A model generated the notes under the pieces. That model was not told where the DNA came from. It saw only the letters and a list, made by a program, of their open reading frames with translations, and did not search any database. This document shows positions 38,038 through 51,600 of a stretch of 64,000 nt of DNA, one piece after another; position 1 is the stretch's first letter; the number at the start of each line of letters is the position of its first letter. The stretch lies in NCBI GenBank assembly GCA_031216445.1, contig CM062218.1, forward strand, positions 19,409,501 to 19,473,500, read 5' to 3'. The translations under genes and the position numbers were made by a program. This DNA is from Lateolabrax maculatus (lineage: Eukaryota > Chordata > Actinopteri > Acropomatiformes > Lateolabracidae).

Positions 38038-39229
38038 AAATCGAGGCTCCAGAATAATACGCATTTGTGAAGTAGGCTAGTAGCCAGGCTATAAAAAAAA
38101 AAACGCTTACTACATCTATCTTTAAACCTCACTGACATATTCAATTTATTAGCAAATTCAAATCATAATAGGCTTCCACTGCTGTAGCAGATCACAGTCC
38201 TAGCTAAAACCCGTCCAGCACACGTCCGCTACTGATCTGTTTGTGTTTATGTTTCCCACACTTCAGGATTGATGGTGCAGAGCGACATGTAATAACACGG
38301 CAATGCTCATTTCTCTGTACTCCTACTCTGTAAACAGCTGTGTCACAATATTCCCTCTTTTAGCAGCACTTGAGTAGTGTGGCGAATGAAACCAGGGGCT
38401 GGACTTGGTTGCATTTAGAAATGTCAGGTAATCTGTCTTGCAGGGATGAAAAGGCAGCCGTTGGGGATACTCTTGTTTCCTCTAAAGAAATCAATGGAGG
38501 AGGTGGTTTTATTTGATAGAAAGCAGAGAGGGAGAAACAAGTTTAAGCTGAAAATACATTTAGAAAATGGAGGGGAAAAAAAGCTTTGGTTCTTAGAATG
38601 AACAAGGTAACTAAATGGATGCTTAAGCCGCACAGTTAAACGCACTACAAAAAAAATGAATAAAAGAAGACAAATTAAGGAGATGAGAAGTTAAAGAAGT
38701 ATATAAAGTACATACATTTCTGGCATACACAACTAGGCCAAATGCTTTCTTTGCACATTTATCACAGGCTCAAAAACAGTCTGAAGATCTCTCCACAATC
38801 TAATCTCCACAACTCTAATGTGTGCATTTTCTGTAACAGCAACTCCCTCCCTTTACTCAAGTTTCTTTTCTTTCCGACTTTTTCTCATCCCAACAGTCTA
38901 AATGTATGGGCGAGTGTGTGGTGAGCTACAGTATCTGTGGCAGGCCGGAGGAGGTTTGATTTATTTCCACAGCTCACCCAAACTGACGCACCGACAGCCC
39001 GGATTGTTCTGTAGCCATGATAAATGCCCCATAAACAGACGCGCCAAGCCTGTTAAATGTGCTAACTGTAGATCCACATGGGGGGGAGACGGATAGGCAA
39101 TCATACAGTGGGCTGCTGAACTCTTTGCTCTCATTTCCACATTAAAGCAACCAGTGTTATAAGATAAGACTGGTGATTCCAGCCAAAGTACAACAAATGA
39201 TCCTTTCATGCTTGCTCCCCTAATGTGGT

Positions 39230-39253
39230 AAAAAAAAAAAAAAAAAAAAAAAA
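39230..39253. repeat. A24 homopolymer
   Basis: An uninterrupted run of 24 A. No retrotransposon body was recognised beside it. Confidence 0.95.
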
Positions 39254-40324
39254 CAGTCCTGTGTTATGATAATCCTGCATGGCACAATGTGTAGAATCAT
39301 TACTCACATTCATAATGGCATAATTGGCTGGTTGAAAAATAATAGTCAATTCCTTGCTGTTCATTTCCTTAGACTACCTGAGAGGAAGAAACATTTTAAG
39401 AGCGCCTCTGCTACCTCATCATTACGCACTTATCACCTATTTGAGTATATGTGTCTCCGTACACACACCCATCTTGGCCCATCTGAGTCAGCATTGCCTC
39501 TGTAAATCACAGGCGTCAGCCCTGGAGACAGAGTGAGCCTCCCGAAAAGGTGTGTGTTGTCCTCCCCTCTTGCTCCGGCTTTCTGCTGCCTTCAATAGGA
39601 GACTTTTAGGATGGCTGACTGACAGAGACTGGGCGACAGAGCTGAAAAACAAGCAAATAAATCAGCTTCTGCCTACCCAGTGCTCCTCCTAGTGCCCATC
39701 AGTCAGCCAAATGGGCAGCACCTGCCACAAATTTAAGCAAATCTGCACTCCACTAGGTGGGTGGTGAGGTAGGGTGTGGGGTTGGAATTGTGTGTTTGTG
39801 TACTGGGGGAAATGGATACATACAAGCCGTTAGGTCAGAATTTTCATCAATAGTAATGCTCCGTGAGGCCTTAGTAGAGCATTAAACTGAAGCCTAAATG
39901 AACATCATAAACAACATGTGGAAAGCAAGTTAGGGTATGCCTTGAGGAGATATTTCAAAATCAAGATTACAATACAATTCAAGCTTCAGTTAATAAGATT
40001 GTTTCCACAAAATTCCACAAAGCAGGTTTAATTAAGCTTGAGCTAAGCTGCTATTTAAATGTATCCTCATAGACTAGCCTGGTCCGGGTCAAATTTTGCC
40101 AAAGAAGTTTCTCTTGTCACAATTTCAAAACATGTTGGTGTTGTCCAAAAGAACATGCAAAGTGAACCTGTGCTGCCCTAAACATATTAATGTAGGACTT
40201 GTGCTACATTTCTGCAGTTTGTCTCTATGTCAGAACACCAACTATAACTAAGCTACCTGTATACCTTTGGCTGGTGCTAAAACACTGGTAACTAAATGCA
40301 TGTTATAAGCGAAACATGAACATT

Positions 40325-40400
40325 TTGCCAAATTCCATCCATCCATCCATTATCTAAACTGGGCATTAGCTGGGCTACAACCTGCACAGGTCAGCGCTCA
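40325..40400 (+). repeat. Degenerate LINE-tail-like repeat
   Basis: 'ttccatccatccatccattatctaaac' followed by 'agctgggctacaacctgcacaggtca' resembles the widespread fish repeat reading 'ccatccatccattttct...gcttatcc...gggtcgcgg'. It is short and eroded. Confidence 0.4.
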
Positions 40401-40918
40401 AAATATAGTATTGTCTAAGCATATCTAAAAAAAAAACACATGGGTGTGCACAACAGCCAATGGTTGATTTTGCCTTCCTGGGAGCTTGGTGGCAGACTGG
40501 ACTGATGTCATCCTACTGTAAATTGGGCTTTAAGAAGGCTTACCACCATCTCCCACAGGCCCCATGACTGCTGTGCAGATAACAGCAGAAGAGTGCGGAG
40601 TTGCTCACAGATGTGACATATCAGCAGTTACAGGTGCAGTCATTCGCTTCTCTTTCATTTTAGCCGTGCATGTGCTCAATCCCATCCTCTCTCTCAGGTC
40701 AGCGGATCTAATCATCGCCACCACAACAGGACTTCAGCATCAGGTGGGTCTGGGCTGTTTGGCAGCACCATTTGTCAAACCTGCGGCACTCATGGCAATT
40801 GGGCACCTGACAAAAGCTTAAAGGCATATTATTCCACGAGGCGTCCCCTGTGTGTGTTGAAAAGCCACCGCCTGTGACTGCTCCAAATGTCCATCTGTGT
40901 GTGTGCAGGGTAGGAGGG

Positions 40919-40943
40919 TGAGGGTGGTGGTGGTGGTGGGGGT
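40919..40943. repeat. (GGT)n microsatellite, imperfect
   Basis: About seven GGT units with one G-rich interruption, directly visible. Confidence 0.85.
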
Positions 40944-43900
40944 GTCAGCCGGTTCAGAAGCGCTGTCTTATTAAATTATCTCTCCACCTTTTACAGCATG
41001 GCCCCCACCCTTCTCTTTCCATCTCTCTCCTAGGCTAAACATTTGTCTTTCCATTCATGGGTGAATTTGTATTCCATTGAGATGGGTACCTGGTGGCAGA
41101 CTGATGGTGGGAGAGGGGGAGGGTGGGGAATGGGTGCAAAGTCCGCATTCAGGCTTGCTGTTTTCCATCTCACTGCTTGGTTACAGCACTCAACAGGCAG
41201 ACAATGCTGAAAATCAAAGCCTGTCCACAGTTGTTTAAATATGGCTTTTAATTAATGCAGATCATCATGAATACTTGTTATTCCTTTTTTATTGATCACC
41301 TAATATTACTGAAAAATATTCATCATTAGCATAACATTTGTCAGTGAAGCTGAAAATGTGACTCTTGGTACATTTTGTATGTAAATATTTGAAAGTCTTT
41401 TTTTAATTTGTCTTAATATATTTTACTGCTGGCACCCTACTTAATACTTTATGTGTTTTAATATATTATAGCATGGTTCTAAGTATGGAGCAATGCCTTT
41501 TTCTCACTCACAGTCAAGTTTACTTACAGTAAACTACTACTGTTGGTACAACAACCCAATTTCCTGCAGGGGGACCATTAAAAATGTCACCCTGTTTAAT
41601 CTTATCTTAAAAATGTCAGAGCATTTCCTGTCTGATATGGACCTGGTGCTCTCCTTTAGCACAGTATCATAACCTGCCCCGATGGTGTCAACACCTCAGA
41701 GAGCTCCGTCTGATTGGCCAGGTGACTAGTTATTTAGCAACACTCCATTAAGTTGACACAGCGACTCTTATCACGAGGTGCACCAATTTAGCTTTAATCA
41801 AATTGACAGCTGAGGAGCTGTAATCAATGGGACTATTTACATAATGCTAGGCTGCAAAAAAACAAATAATACCACCTGCTTTGTCATTATAACCCCTGTG
41901 GAGGGAAGTGGGACTCTTCCAGCAACAGGGTTACACTGATATGGACGTTTGAAAGTGGAATTTACATTTTTTTCACTGTCCCCAGAGTCTGTTTTGAACT
42001 TGGCAAAATTGCATTTTTGTATTATGCACCCTGGATCTTTGATAATTTACAAGACAAACTATATTTGGAAATACAGCCTCCACACACTACCTTCAAAGCG
42101 CCTTCACAGCACCTTCAAAACATGTTTCAAGTAGAATGTAACTATTTTGAATAGTCAAGCTCTGTGTTTCATGCCTTTCAGGTGAAATCTTATTAAGTTA
42201 TACAGAAAATGTTGCTGATTTCTGGAAAGGCAAAGTTTAGCCAATTTATGTCAAGGAATTCTATAAAACTTAATTTGACCCAAAATGGGACATTAAAATA
42301 CCAATACTAATAAATCAAGCACTGGAGTATTGTGTATTGTCAAACACTTGTAGAATCAATGCTAAAAAATGTTAAGTTTAAGTGACTCATAAACATACGA
42401 AATAGAGAGAACTATAACTTTCAATAAATTTCATCTAAGTTCTTTCATATTTCACATCATATGTATTGTAATAAAAGTACTTTGACTTCTAGTAGTGTAA
42501 CCTTCAGTTCCTGCTATTGTAAATTTCTCAAATCTATAGCTATATTTGACCGATTCAGATTTTGCATTGTCTTGATGAATAATGAAACTAAATAACTCTG
42601 GATCTGATCATCATAAATTGAGCATTTAATCTGTAGGCACTTTCTTCAGCCTTCTTGTTTTCTTTGTAACACCTAATTCCCTAACCCTGCTGTCCTATTT
42701 AAACACTGTATTGTCTCCTGTATATTGTATTATAGAGTGGATAAAGAAAAGCATGGTTTGATAAGAGATGGTTAAATATTTCCGGTGGAAAAACAAGAGC
42801 TGATATCTATGGACTAATTTAGTGCGTTCCATCCTGTAGCCCCCCGTCAAACTTCCTCCCTTTGAGTTCCCCCATTTTAAGGATGACAAGTACCCCTTAT
42901 AGTGTTTGGGAGCGCAATACAATTTTGTCACAGATAATTAACCCAGTCAGCCAGTAGCCTTCTGAAAACAATAGTAAAGAATCTCTGAGGCTGCTCTGCT
43001 GACATTTAGACTGTTTGTAAAACTGTCTACCCTTTTCAACGGCGCTATGAAATCCATAGTCAACGTACAGAGTTGAGTGGACTCCTTGTTCAGGATCTGT
43101 GACAGAATGACAGAACGGCTTCCGGATAGACTTTTACTGCCGGAGCAGAAAATTAAATGACGTGAAAAGCAGAGAAACTCAGTCGAAACCTTTCGGAATT
43201 AGTACTCACACTCAGACTCACACTCAGGCAGAGAGGTACGTATCAAACCGAAGTTATATTAATGGCAAGTGCAGAAGTTTTGGGCATAATCACTCTTATT
43301 TAAAAGGTTTTTCCTGGTCTATAAAGCCTCTCCATAAACCAATTGTGCTGCAAATGTGCCTAGAAAATTGTGGTCACAGTTGATGATATTAATCTTTACA
43401 AAAAAAGGCTTTTTGGAAAATTGTAGGTTCTGTGAAATCAAACAAACACAGGCAGAAAATGTCGTCCACATATTTATGGACAAAAGCACTAGAAGGGATG
43501 TGCTCTCTAGACAGCGTTAAAGGAAAGAAAGAGAAAAAAAAGAAAAAGCCGTCTTTTCATCTACGTTTGTCTTCATGGTTAAATTTGTGTGCAATTGTTT
43601 TTTGTTTTGTTTAGTTCTTTTTTTTTCAAATAAGCTTACCACATTAACATAAAAGTAATCCGCTTTAAATTGTAGCCCACTCAGTGAATTACAGCCATCC
43701 TCTGAACCCCAAAATTGAAATTCAGCAGAAACAAAAGGATGTCACTAATTACAAAAATACTTATTATACGCATTATTCATTTGTAATTAAATAGTGAATT
43801 TCATCATATATGATCTTACATTATTGCAGCTACGCTGATGTGACTGTAGGGCTCATCCTGCCCAGAGGTAAAATCATTTACTAATGGCCTCTGTTTGCTC

Positions 43901-46667
43901 CCCATTCAATAATAATAATGAGCTTGTGAACAGACACAAAGTCATAAAACAGATTCTGGCACTTTCCACATTCTCCATTTACCGGAACCCATGTAATTAA
44001 ATATTCACAGATTTCTATGGTAGCAAATCATGACATGGCATCAGGATTCTCATGCCATGCAACTAGCTGAGTGTCAGAGTGTTTTTTTTTATATCACTGT
44101 TCTCCACTGACATCCATAAAGTGGATCTGTTCTAAAAAAACAAACCAAAAAAACCTTTTCTCTTCACTTCCAACCAGATAGAGAGGCAGCGACATGTAAC
44201 GACTGTTCTTGACTTAAACTCCACTCGGGTCGTCTCGATTACAAGTTATGCTTCTTACGCCACAAGTAAAGGAGGGTGTCCTGTGCTCAAGTACTCTGAT
44301 AAGAAGCAAATCCAGTTTTCTGTAAATGAGTGCATGTAGAGGGGGAGCTGAAAGAAAGCCACAGAATGGTGGTGCTCAAAACGTTTACTATATATATACT
44401 TGGAAGCTGGATGTCAACTGTGGAGTGGTACTGAAGCACTTCTTGGATTAGCTGAGAAACAACAACACACAGCCACAAGTGGACCTGTATATTCATACAC
44501 ACAACATATACTCATGTACTGCTTGTGGATGTGTGATCTTAAACCAAACACACACCCACACAGTGAAGCAGCACAGATCCCTGTCAATATTTTATCACTG
44601 TGGACTCCTGTGTGCATGTTCAGGCCACACCGTCTAGTTTATAGTTGAGTAGCCGAGGTTGACATACAGATGCTGCTCAAATGCTCAAAATATTGTGACA
44701 GAAATACATCATTCTCCTCATCCTTGCTGATGGAAGAGCCATTACCCACCACTGCGACTACCCTGACGGACTTCTTCTGCTGAAAAGCACATGTACGCAG
44801 TGCATGTGCATATATGACCCTATTTCCATTTGCTAAAAATGTTTTATATTTTTTAACGATCTCATCTAGATCTCTATGATGCACAAATGCTCCATTGATT
44901 TCCAAACAGCACAAATCTCATGCTGCTTTTACACATCGGCAATGCAATAATCTATAAAGAATTCCACATTGTCATTTCTTATGAGGTTTGTTAAACAGAT
45001 CACTTTCTGGAAGATTTATTATGAAGACCTTACAGTTATATAAATATAATGTAAATTAAGTAAGCATAATAGCATCTCTGACAGGTTGAAATTTAGCAAT
45101 GATTGATATTGATGAGACTGAAGGAGCATGGATGTGGCAATACCTGTTCAGTAGGAATTAGAACATTTCTTTTTTTTACATATAATCCATCACCTCCTGG
45201 AGGAGTTTAAATAGCTTCCACATACTAATGGAAGAGAAATGATGAGTGTATCAGGAAGGGGGATCAGAAATCATCATCATGACATCTGCAAAAGATTGAC
45301 ACAGCGTCTACTTTCTACTAAAAAGGGTATTAATAGAAAGGGTACATTAATAGATTAAAAAATAAATAAAACAGGGCTGCGATTATGAGCAGCACTGAGT
45401 TTTAAAAAGCAGTATTTTCCCGCAGCTTAAACTATGTTATTAAAGTGAAATAAACAAGAGTACCAATTTTACCGCTTCAATCTCTGGCATGAAACCTGGA
45501 ATAAACTACGACAGAACACAAAACTTAGGCCATAAACACACATCACATTACAGTAATTTAATACAACATTCGATTTTAACAAGCAAGTTATATTCATCTA
45601 CAGTATCTCTGTAAAAGTGAGGCTTACAGAGACACAACGGTAGTGAAAGCATCTAGTTGGACTAACGATTTTAGACACAGGGGAAATGCTTGAACTATAC
45701 CCATAATTGAGCCTGTGATAGTCTTTGCAACCCTGATAAAGACATCCTAATGGGCTGAGGCAAATTATCTGGCTCATAATCAGCAAGGCTTGCAATAGCC
45801 TGGACTGGAACTGCAAGACTACCTTTACAAAAATGAAGACAAGAGGAAATAACAACCACTGCAATTGCCTGTGCTGAGATTACACACATAATGTAGAAGA
45901 CGAGTTCAAATATAAGTGTATCTCAAACATCTCAACAACAGCTTTGCTCTTGGGAATGTTGGAGGTGCATGTCAAATGCCAAAATATCTGAAGAACAGTG
46001 AATCTCCCCCCATCTCTGTCTCAATAGATTCTTACATTTCCATACTTGATCTGCTGCGTTGCTTCATTTTGCAGATTGCTTTCTTTTTGCAAAACCAGGA
46101 CAGCCCCAGCTGACTAATCAAAATGCTGGCAGTACCCAAAGAGAGACTGGGAATCTCAGAACACAAACATCCGCAGTAAATCAAAAGTGATTTGAGAGGA
46201 TGATCACAGATGGTGTGACCAAAGAGCGCTCCTACAAATTCTGTGTGTCCCCGGTGATTCACACGTTTCCCAAGCTGCTGTCTACACTTCTCCAAAATAG
46301 CCTGTAGCCCATTATGAATGCAAATAAAAAACATAGCTTGAGACCAGTTCTGGAGGTTTTTGCACTAACTGACAGGTAAAGAGATGGCTATGGAACCACA
46401 TGGACAACTGTGATTGGCAGACGCACATATCATAGCAAACATAACAGGAGGACAAATTTTGAAAAAAAAAAAAAAGATGAAATAATATCTAATATATCTA
46501 TAAAACACAACTGGAGGGAATTTACTTTGTATTGCACTGAAAGAATATGACATGTCGAGATGTAACTGTACATGGAGTTCACAGACTTTCAACCCTGACT
46601 GTGGTGTAAGTATGCTATCACGACTCCTAATCTGACACGCATGCAGGCGCACACAGAAGAGACTCAC

Positions 46668-46746
46668 CCCACTGCAAAGGAGCAAGCTGTAGGTGCTCCA
46701 GGACCAGCTGGTTGAGGACTCCCTCCACACTGGCCTCTCCACGGCG
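46668..46746 (-). CDS. Candidate internal exon with a defective acceptor, unknown gene
   Basis: On the minus strand an excellent donor (GTGAGT, 46667-46662) follows a stretch whose codons are strongly GC-ending. It reads RRGEASVEG, then VLNQLVLEHLQLAPLQW, 26 codons plus one base. Immediately upstream lies 'ctctacccacccttccctgc' followed by GG, which would be a textbook acceptor if the GG were AG. The frame begins exactly at that point with CGC. So this is either an exon whose acceptor carries a single-base change, an assembly error, or an exon using a weaker upstream acceptor; the frame stays open upstream to a TGA near 46802. The peptide is unidentified and amphipathic. Confidence 0.4.
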
Positions 46747-46864
46747 CCGCAGGGAAGGGTGGGTAGAGTTAAGGGCAATAGCATGGAGAGGCTTGGTGCA
46801 TTTTCAGTGTTAATCAACATGAGAAATTCTGTTGTCTACACACAAACAATGGTTACTTGCAACA

Positions 46865-47225
46865 CTAGGAGTTTGGTCATGGTGCTAATTTCTTTGGTGA
46901 TCCTCTGACTTTTCAGTGCCACAGTGAGATGAACATTTGTTGTTTTGAGTGAAACAACAACAACTGTTGGATGGATTGCCTTGACTTTTCATTCAGCACC
47001 AGCATCGGGTCAAAATGCTAATGTTTCCAATACCTTGGTTTATGACCAAATACCTGCAAAAAACTCCCATCAGCCTTCATTGTACTTGGTGTTTAGTGCT
47101 AATTAGCAATATCAGCATGCTAAAATACTAAACTAAGGCGATGAACATGGTATAAACATTATAAATGCTTTATTATAAACATCTACATTTAGCTCAAAAT
47201 ACAGTTTCTAAGATACAGAAAACAG
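46865..47225 (+). repeat. Dispersed percomorph repeat, copy E
   Basis: Landmarks include 'tctttggtgatcctctgac', 'gttggatggattgcc', 'ttggtttatgaccaaatacctgcaa', 'ctcccatcagccttcattgtacttggtgtttagtgctaattagcaatatcagcatgctaaa' and 'catttagctcaaa'. It lies directly upstream, in plus coordinates, of the 46.7-kb exon candidate. Confidence 0.8.
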
Positions 47226-48519
47226 GATTGTACTACATATTTCATGTCTTCATCTCAGCTGAGGTTGTAATCCAAGATTGCTACAATGTAGGGTTAAGGA
47301 ATAGGACAATGTAGCTAGCTAATTTGAGAGTATGATACCCACAACCTCTGCGACTTTCGGCATCTGAAATTCGCATTTCAACGGACCCTTAATGGATAAT
47401 CAGCTTTCCACCACTTTCTGGCCCTGACAGTATGTAAGGTTTACAGAGAAGATTCTGATGATCTATTAAATCCAGAAATATTATGGAAATATTTAATTCA
47501 TCAGAATCAATATATTTACAATAAAACTCAAGTCAATCATTAAACATCAGCTGTACGGAAACATTCCTGCTGTCTTAGAACCAAGTCAATTAAGTCTGCT
47601 GCTTGCATCACAGTACACAGACACTTACTTCATAGCTTTATTCATGGAACAGAACTGCTTACACTCTCCTACCAGAATCTTTTTTTTTAAACTCCCTACA
47701 AATGAACTGCTTCACGTTATTTGTGTAATGCATTCATTTAGATGCCAAAGGTACATGGAGAGCATGTTTTTGTAACCTGACTATAATGATAGCATTAAAC
47801 TGATCGCAGGGTAGGCTATCAATGTATGAATGCTGCATCAAAACAAATATGGCTGTCAGAGAGCAATTACCCAGATAATATGTGATGATAAGCACACCGC
47901 TGATCATTCACACAGCTGACATTTGGAATAATGGGTGAGACGAGCAGCGCCCAGAGCACCAAACCTGTGTCTATTAACCTTTGAGGGAGAGTATGCATGC
48001 GGGGGAAGGGGGAGTGGGGTGGGGGTGAGAGAAAGAGAGAGAAAGAGAGAGCATCTACAGACATAACATACTGTGCTGTGAAGTACTTCTACTGTGGCTA
48101 ACGTACTGGTGGATCGTTTCCAAACTCAAAGTCTGACTCATAGTGAATCAAATGTCACAACACGCGCCTGCATCTTATTTGAATGAACAATGCCGAACAG
48201 CGGCAGTGTTGTGGCTTTGATCGCTTGAAGTATGAACGCGTGGAATTTCTTCTTCAAGGCTTCAGTAGAACTGTTGGGTAACAGGAGAAACTATCAGCTA
48301 CAGTACATCTCCATCTGCACAGCCTTGAGTGTCTTACTTTCTGCCCAAACCCTCAGTGGACCCTCGTGCACTTTGAAACTGACACGTTACCTAAGATGGG
48401 GATGTTCATTATATCTACTGACCTCACTGCACAGAGTAGCCACTGTTTGATTGTGGAGTAGCCCTGAATATATTGTATTATTGCACCAGTAAAGGACCGA
48501 CACACCACATTTCACCTAC
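47226..48519. other. Unannotated sequence
   Basis: No gene was found. A purine-rich GA repeat lies at 48026-48051. Confidence 0.5.
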
Positions 48520-48755
48520 AAACAGATATCAAGGTCCCTAGAGGATAAATTCTAAATTTCTCTGACTTTTCATCTACCGCCATCAGGTCAAAATTTCAGT
48601 TTTCCCAATACTAAGATTCTAAACTAAGATGGTGAAGTTGATAAATATTACCTGCTAAATATCCGAATGTCACTGTAAGCATGATAGCATGTTGACGTTG
48701 GCATCAAAGAGTTTCTAGCGGAGGTGTAGACTCTTAGTTTTATTTTCTTCAACTG
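48520..48755 (+). repeat. Dispersed percomorph repeat, copy F
   Basis: A shortened copy with 'aaggtccctagaggataaa', 'ttctctgacttttcatctaccgccatcaggtcaaa', 'ctaaactaagatggtgaag', 'tacctgctaaat', 'gcatgatagcatgttgacgttggcat' and 'gtgtagactcttagttttatt'. Confidence 0.75.
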
Positions 48756-48964
48756 TACTGTAACTTAAAGTTGTTGAAACCAAATACTGTGTTACATACA
48801 GAGAAATAAAACAACCCTTGTAAACTTAAGGTTTGACAAAAAATTGCAGATAAAAGGTCTATTGGTCTCACTATATCACTTCAGTAACTAGGAACATCGA
48901 CTTTATGAGTACAGCACAAGTACAGCTATATTGGAAACAAGGGGTCAAAATGGCGCACGATCAA

Positions 48965-49030
48965 AATCGATCCATCAGTCCATTTTCTGACACTTATCCA
49001 GGTATGGGTCGCAGTGGCTCAGGGTGAGTA
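48965..49030 (+). repeat. Degenerate LINE-tail-like repeat
   Basis: 'ccatcagtccattttctgacacttatccaggtatgggtcgcagtgg' matches the same fish repeat type as 40325-40400, here with the 'cttatcc...gggtcgc' part better preserved. Confidence 0.5.
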
Positions 49031-51444
49031 AGTAATGTTTTAAGTAATGTATTTTTCCACCGCCATGTCTTTCAGCCCTTACTGGGGTTTTTAAATTGAT
49101 ACATTTGAACATGGGTCGGGTAATGGGTCATGTGAACAGCAAACTGTACATTTGATAGGACTGTCCACTGAATTAATTTATTTGGGGTTGTTGGGTTATA
49201 AAATAACAGGATTATATTCTAGGCACTCAGATAAAGGGGGAAATCCACTTTCAGCTGCAGTGTATCATATATATTTGTGGACATTACTTTAAATTGATGC
49301 GGCGCTCAGCAATCATAAAAACTCTGCGTGAGGATGATCAACATGTTTGTCCACCCACTAAACGTATTGTCAACAATCATTCAGAGTTTGGCACTTCTGT
49401 TTGTTGCCAGGAAACATTTTATGTCAGGCACCACATTCCTTCCTGGCAAAAGCAAATGGAGAGTCATTGCTTACTTTAATTAAAAACTTCAGAGACATAA
49501 ATACCTTAAACATGTTGGTTGGAAAAATTATGCATCCCTGCTTTGAGCTGACAGAATGGCTTCAAGTTTTTTGCTAGTTATTTGTATTTGATGCTACCTT
49601 TTTGATGCTTGCCTGTGAGTTCCATTAGCGACGTTTCAGTCAAACGGCTTGTAGTAAAACAAATAAAGAGCTGGTGGGTGGTTCCAGAGTCTTGGAGTCT
49701 TGACAGTTGAAAAAGACCCTTGGACCTAAATGTAGCTTTAGAAATGACACAAATAGTGCTGCCTAAGGTGTACAGCTGAGTATGAGGCCTTGAAGGTGAT
49801 CAGCACAATTAAAAAAACCAGCCCTCAACTGCAATTGTGTCCACTAAATTCAATCTATATATAAAGTTACACATTTTTTGCCTATGGCTGGCCACAATGT
49901 CTTAGACAAACTGTAATCTGGGTGTACTGTGCTGGCTCCAGCTTTACAGGGAGTTACAATAGTAACTGAAGTGTCTATTTGTGCTGGTTAAGAGAGCCAT
50001 TGAGACACAAATGAAATTCAACACACAGGGATGATTCATGAACTTAGCAATGACCTCCTCAAGGGGAAGACACTCAGAACACATTCCCTCTGTCATTTCT
50101 TCTATTTTTCATCAGTGCCTGTATATGGCCAAGCCTTTGCCTATGTGTGAATCACTATAACCTAACACCATTAACAAAACATGAATAATGCTGTATGGAA
50201 TGCATAAATTACAAATTAAACTGACTGTTACTTTGCTCAGGGCCAAGTGAGCGCTTTGGAGTGTGACATGCACTGTAATCAAATCTTTCATTTCTCTAGT
50301 TGTTTATGTTGTAAAAGGGAAAATCCAGCCTGAAGCAGAATGTATATTGTGCTATTCCAACAATTTTAGACAGTTGAGTCACTATCTACGCACAGAGAAA
50401 TGTCCCTCTGTGAAGGAAACGATAGCATAAATACTTAACTTGATAACATCATGTGACAATTCTGGTGTTGGTCCACTGAAATTGAATGAATAAGTGATTT
50501 AACATACATTGTGTTTGAGATATTCCATCCAAATGAGTATCTCAGCATTCCAGTTGTGAATGAGATAATCTCCATGTAATGAAAGTTGAAGGATGAAATA
50601 TCACACTTGCCATAGTCCACTGTGGCCTAAAGGTTTCTCTTGATTTTTTTTTTCTGCCCCAAGAGCCCAGAAAAATCACAGTGGCTGTTTTCACTGTGTA
50701 CTGAGCAGCTACAGAATTTGTCTGTCGATGATGTAATCGCTATAGCCTGTGTATATGCTGCTTAGCCTCAAAAGAAACTTGTTTTAATTCACAAATCTAA
50801 ACTATCATACTATCATATTTTCTAAATTGGATAAAATGATAAAATGTTTTGCTGCAGTAAAAGGAGTGCTATTAGACATGCTGCTTGGAATACATTTTCA
50901 TACATTGTCATTTTCTTTCTTCATTCCTGCCTACACACTGCCAAATTACTTGTAGATAAAACAATACCAATAATGATGGGAGTGTTTACGCCTTCATAAA
51001 ACGGAAAGATTTTAATGGCAACTTCAGTAGCTCAGAGATTGGACTAATCATTAACTGTACCCCATGCTCACCAGCAATCTGACAGGCAGCTCTTAAATCT
51101 CTTAATATGTGCACCGGTGACTGCCAACTGATGAGTTATGGGCTGATATAAGGAACTGCATGCATGAGGACTAACTCTTTTCAATGGGAACGTGTGACGA
51201 AACTCGTGAGCTTTACCAGAATATTGACAGCAGGAACTTGGCTTAAGTTTTGGCCTTGAGAGTTAGTTACTTATTCTAACTATGCTGTTTTCATACTGTC
51301 AAATGTTTTAGCCAACAAAACATTATATGGTGCTGTCACGTTGTGATTTATAATGTTGAAGGGACCCCATGTAATGTTTATTTGCTGATAAACAGTATAG
51401 ATCAATAGGTTAATCTAGTAATGTAATGATGTGTTTTTGCAGGA
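49031..51444. other. Unannotated sequence
   Basis: Nothing gene-like or repetitive was recognised on either strand. Confidence 0.5.
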
Positions 51445-51600
51445 GTGAGCTAGCCTGGCATCGCCAGACTATTTCGCAAATGCATATTAGTCTAGAACCT
51501 CTCAGTTAATTTTCGATTTCCAAGGGGCGATATCAACGGGCAGAGACAAACAATCAGAGCAAGGAAACACCCCTGAAGTGAAAATTAAGGTCGCCGAAGT
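51445..51600. repeat. MITE-like dispersed repeat (tentative)
   Basis: The 'agctagcctggcatcgccagact' head contains the hairpin CTGGC-ATC-GCCAG (51455-51467). It is followed by 'attagtctagaacctctcagtt' and 'gatttccaaggggcg'. I recall this sequence type as interspersed in fish genomes, with AGCCTGGC-type termini. The opposite end was not found, so the limits and class are uncertain. Confidence 0.4.

Larger units (their letters stand above)
38038..46667. other. Long unannotated stretch
   Basis: No supportable exon over about 8.6 kb. Noted: an A24 run at 39230-39253, a LINE-tail-like CCATCCATCCATTATCT segment near 40325-40400, a GGT-rich microsatellite at 40919-40943, and a minus-strand open frame at 44639-44914 with an acceptor-like 'gtgcttttcag' but no codon bias. 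Confidence 0.5.

Noticed and set aside
44639..44914. 91-codon minus-strand frame with an acceptor-like 'gtgcttttcag' inside
   Set aside because: The sequence VRVVAVVGNGSSISKDEEND looks protein-like, but there is no codon bias, no convincing donor and no recognised family.
46365..46820. 151-codon minus-strand frame, among the longest in the window
   Set aside because: It overlaps the 46.7-kb exon candidate in another phase, reads through the GTGAGT donor and a poly-phenylalanine run from a T-rich tract, and has no domain.
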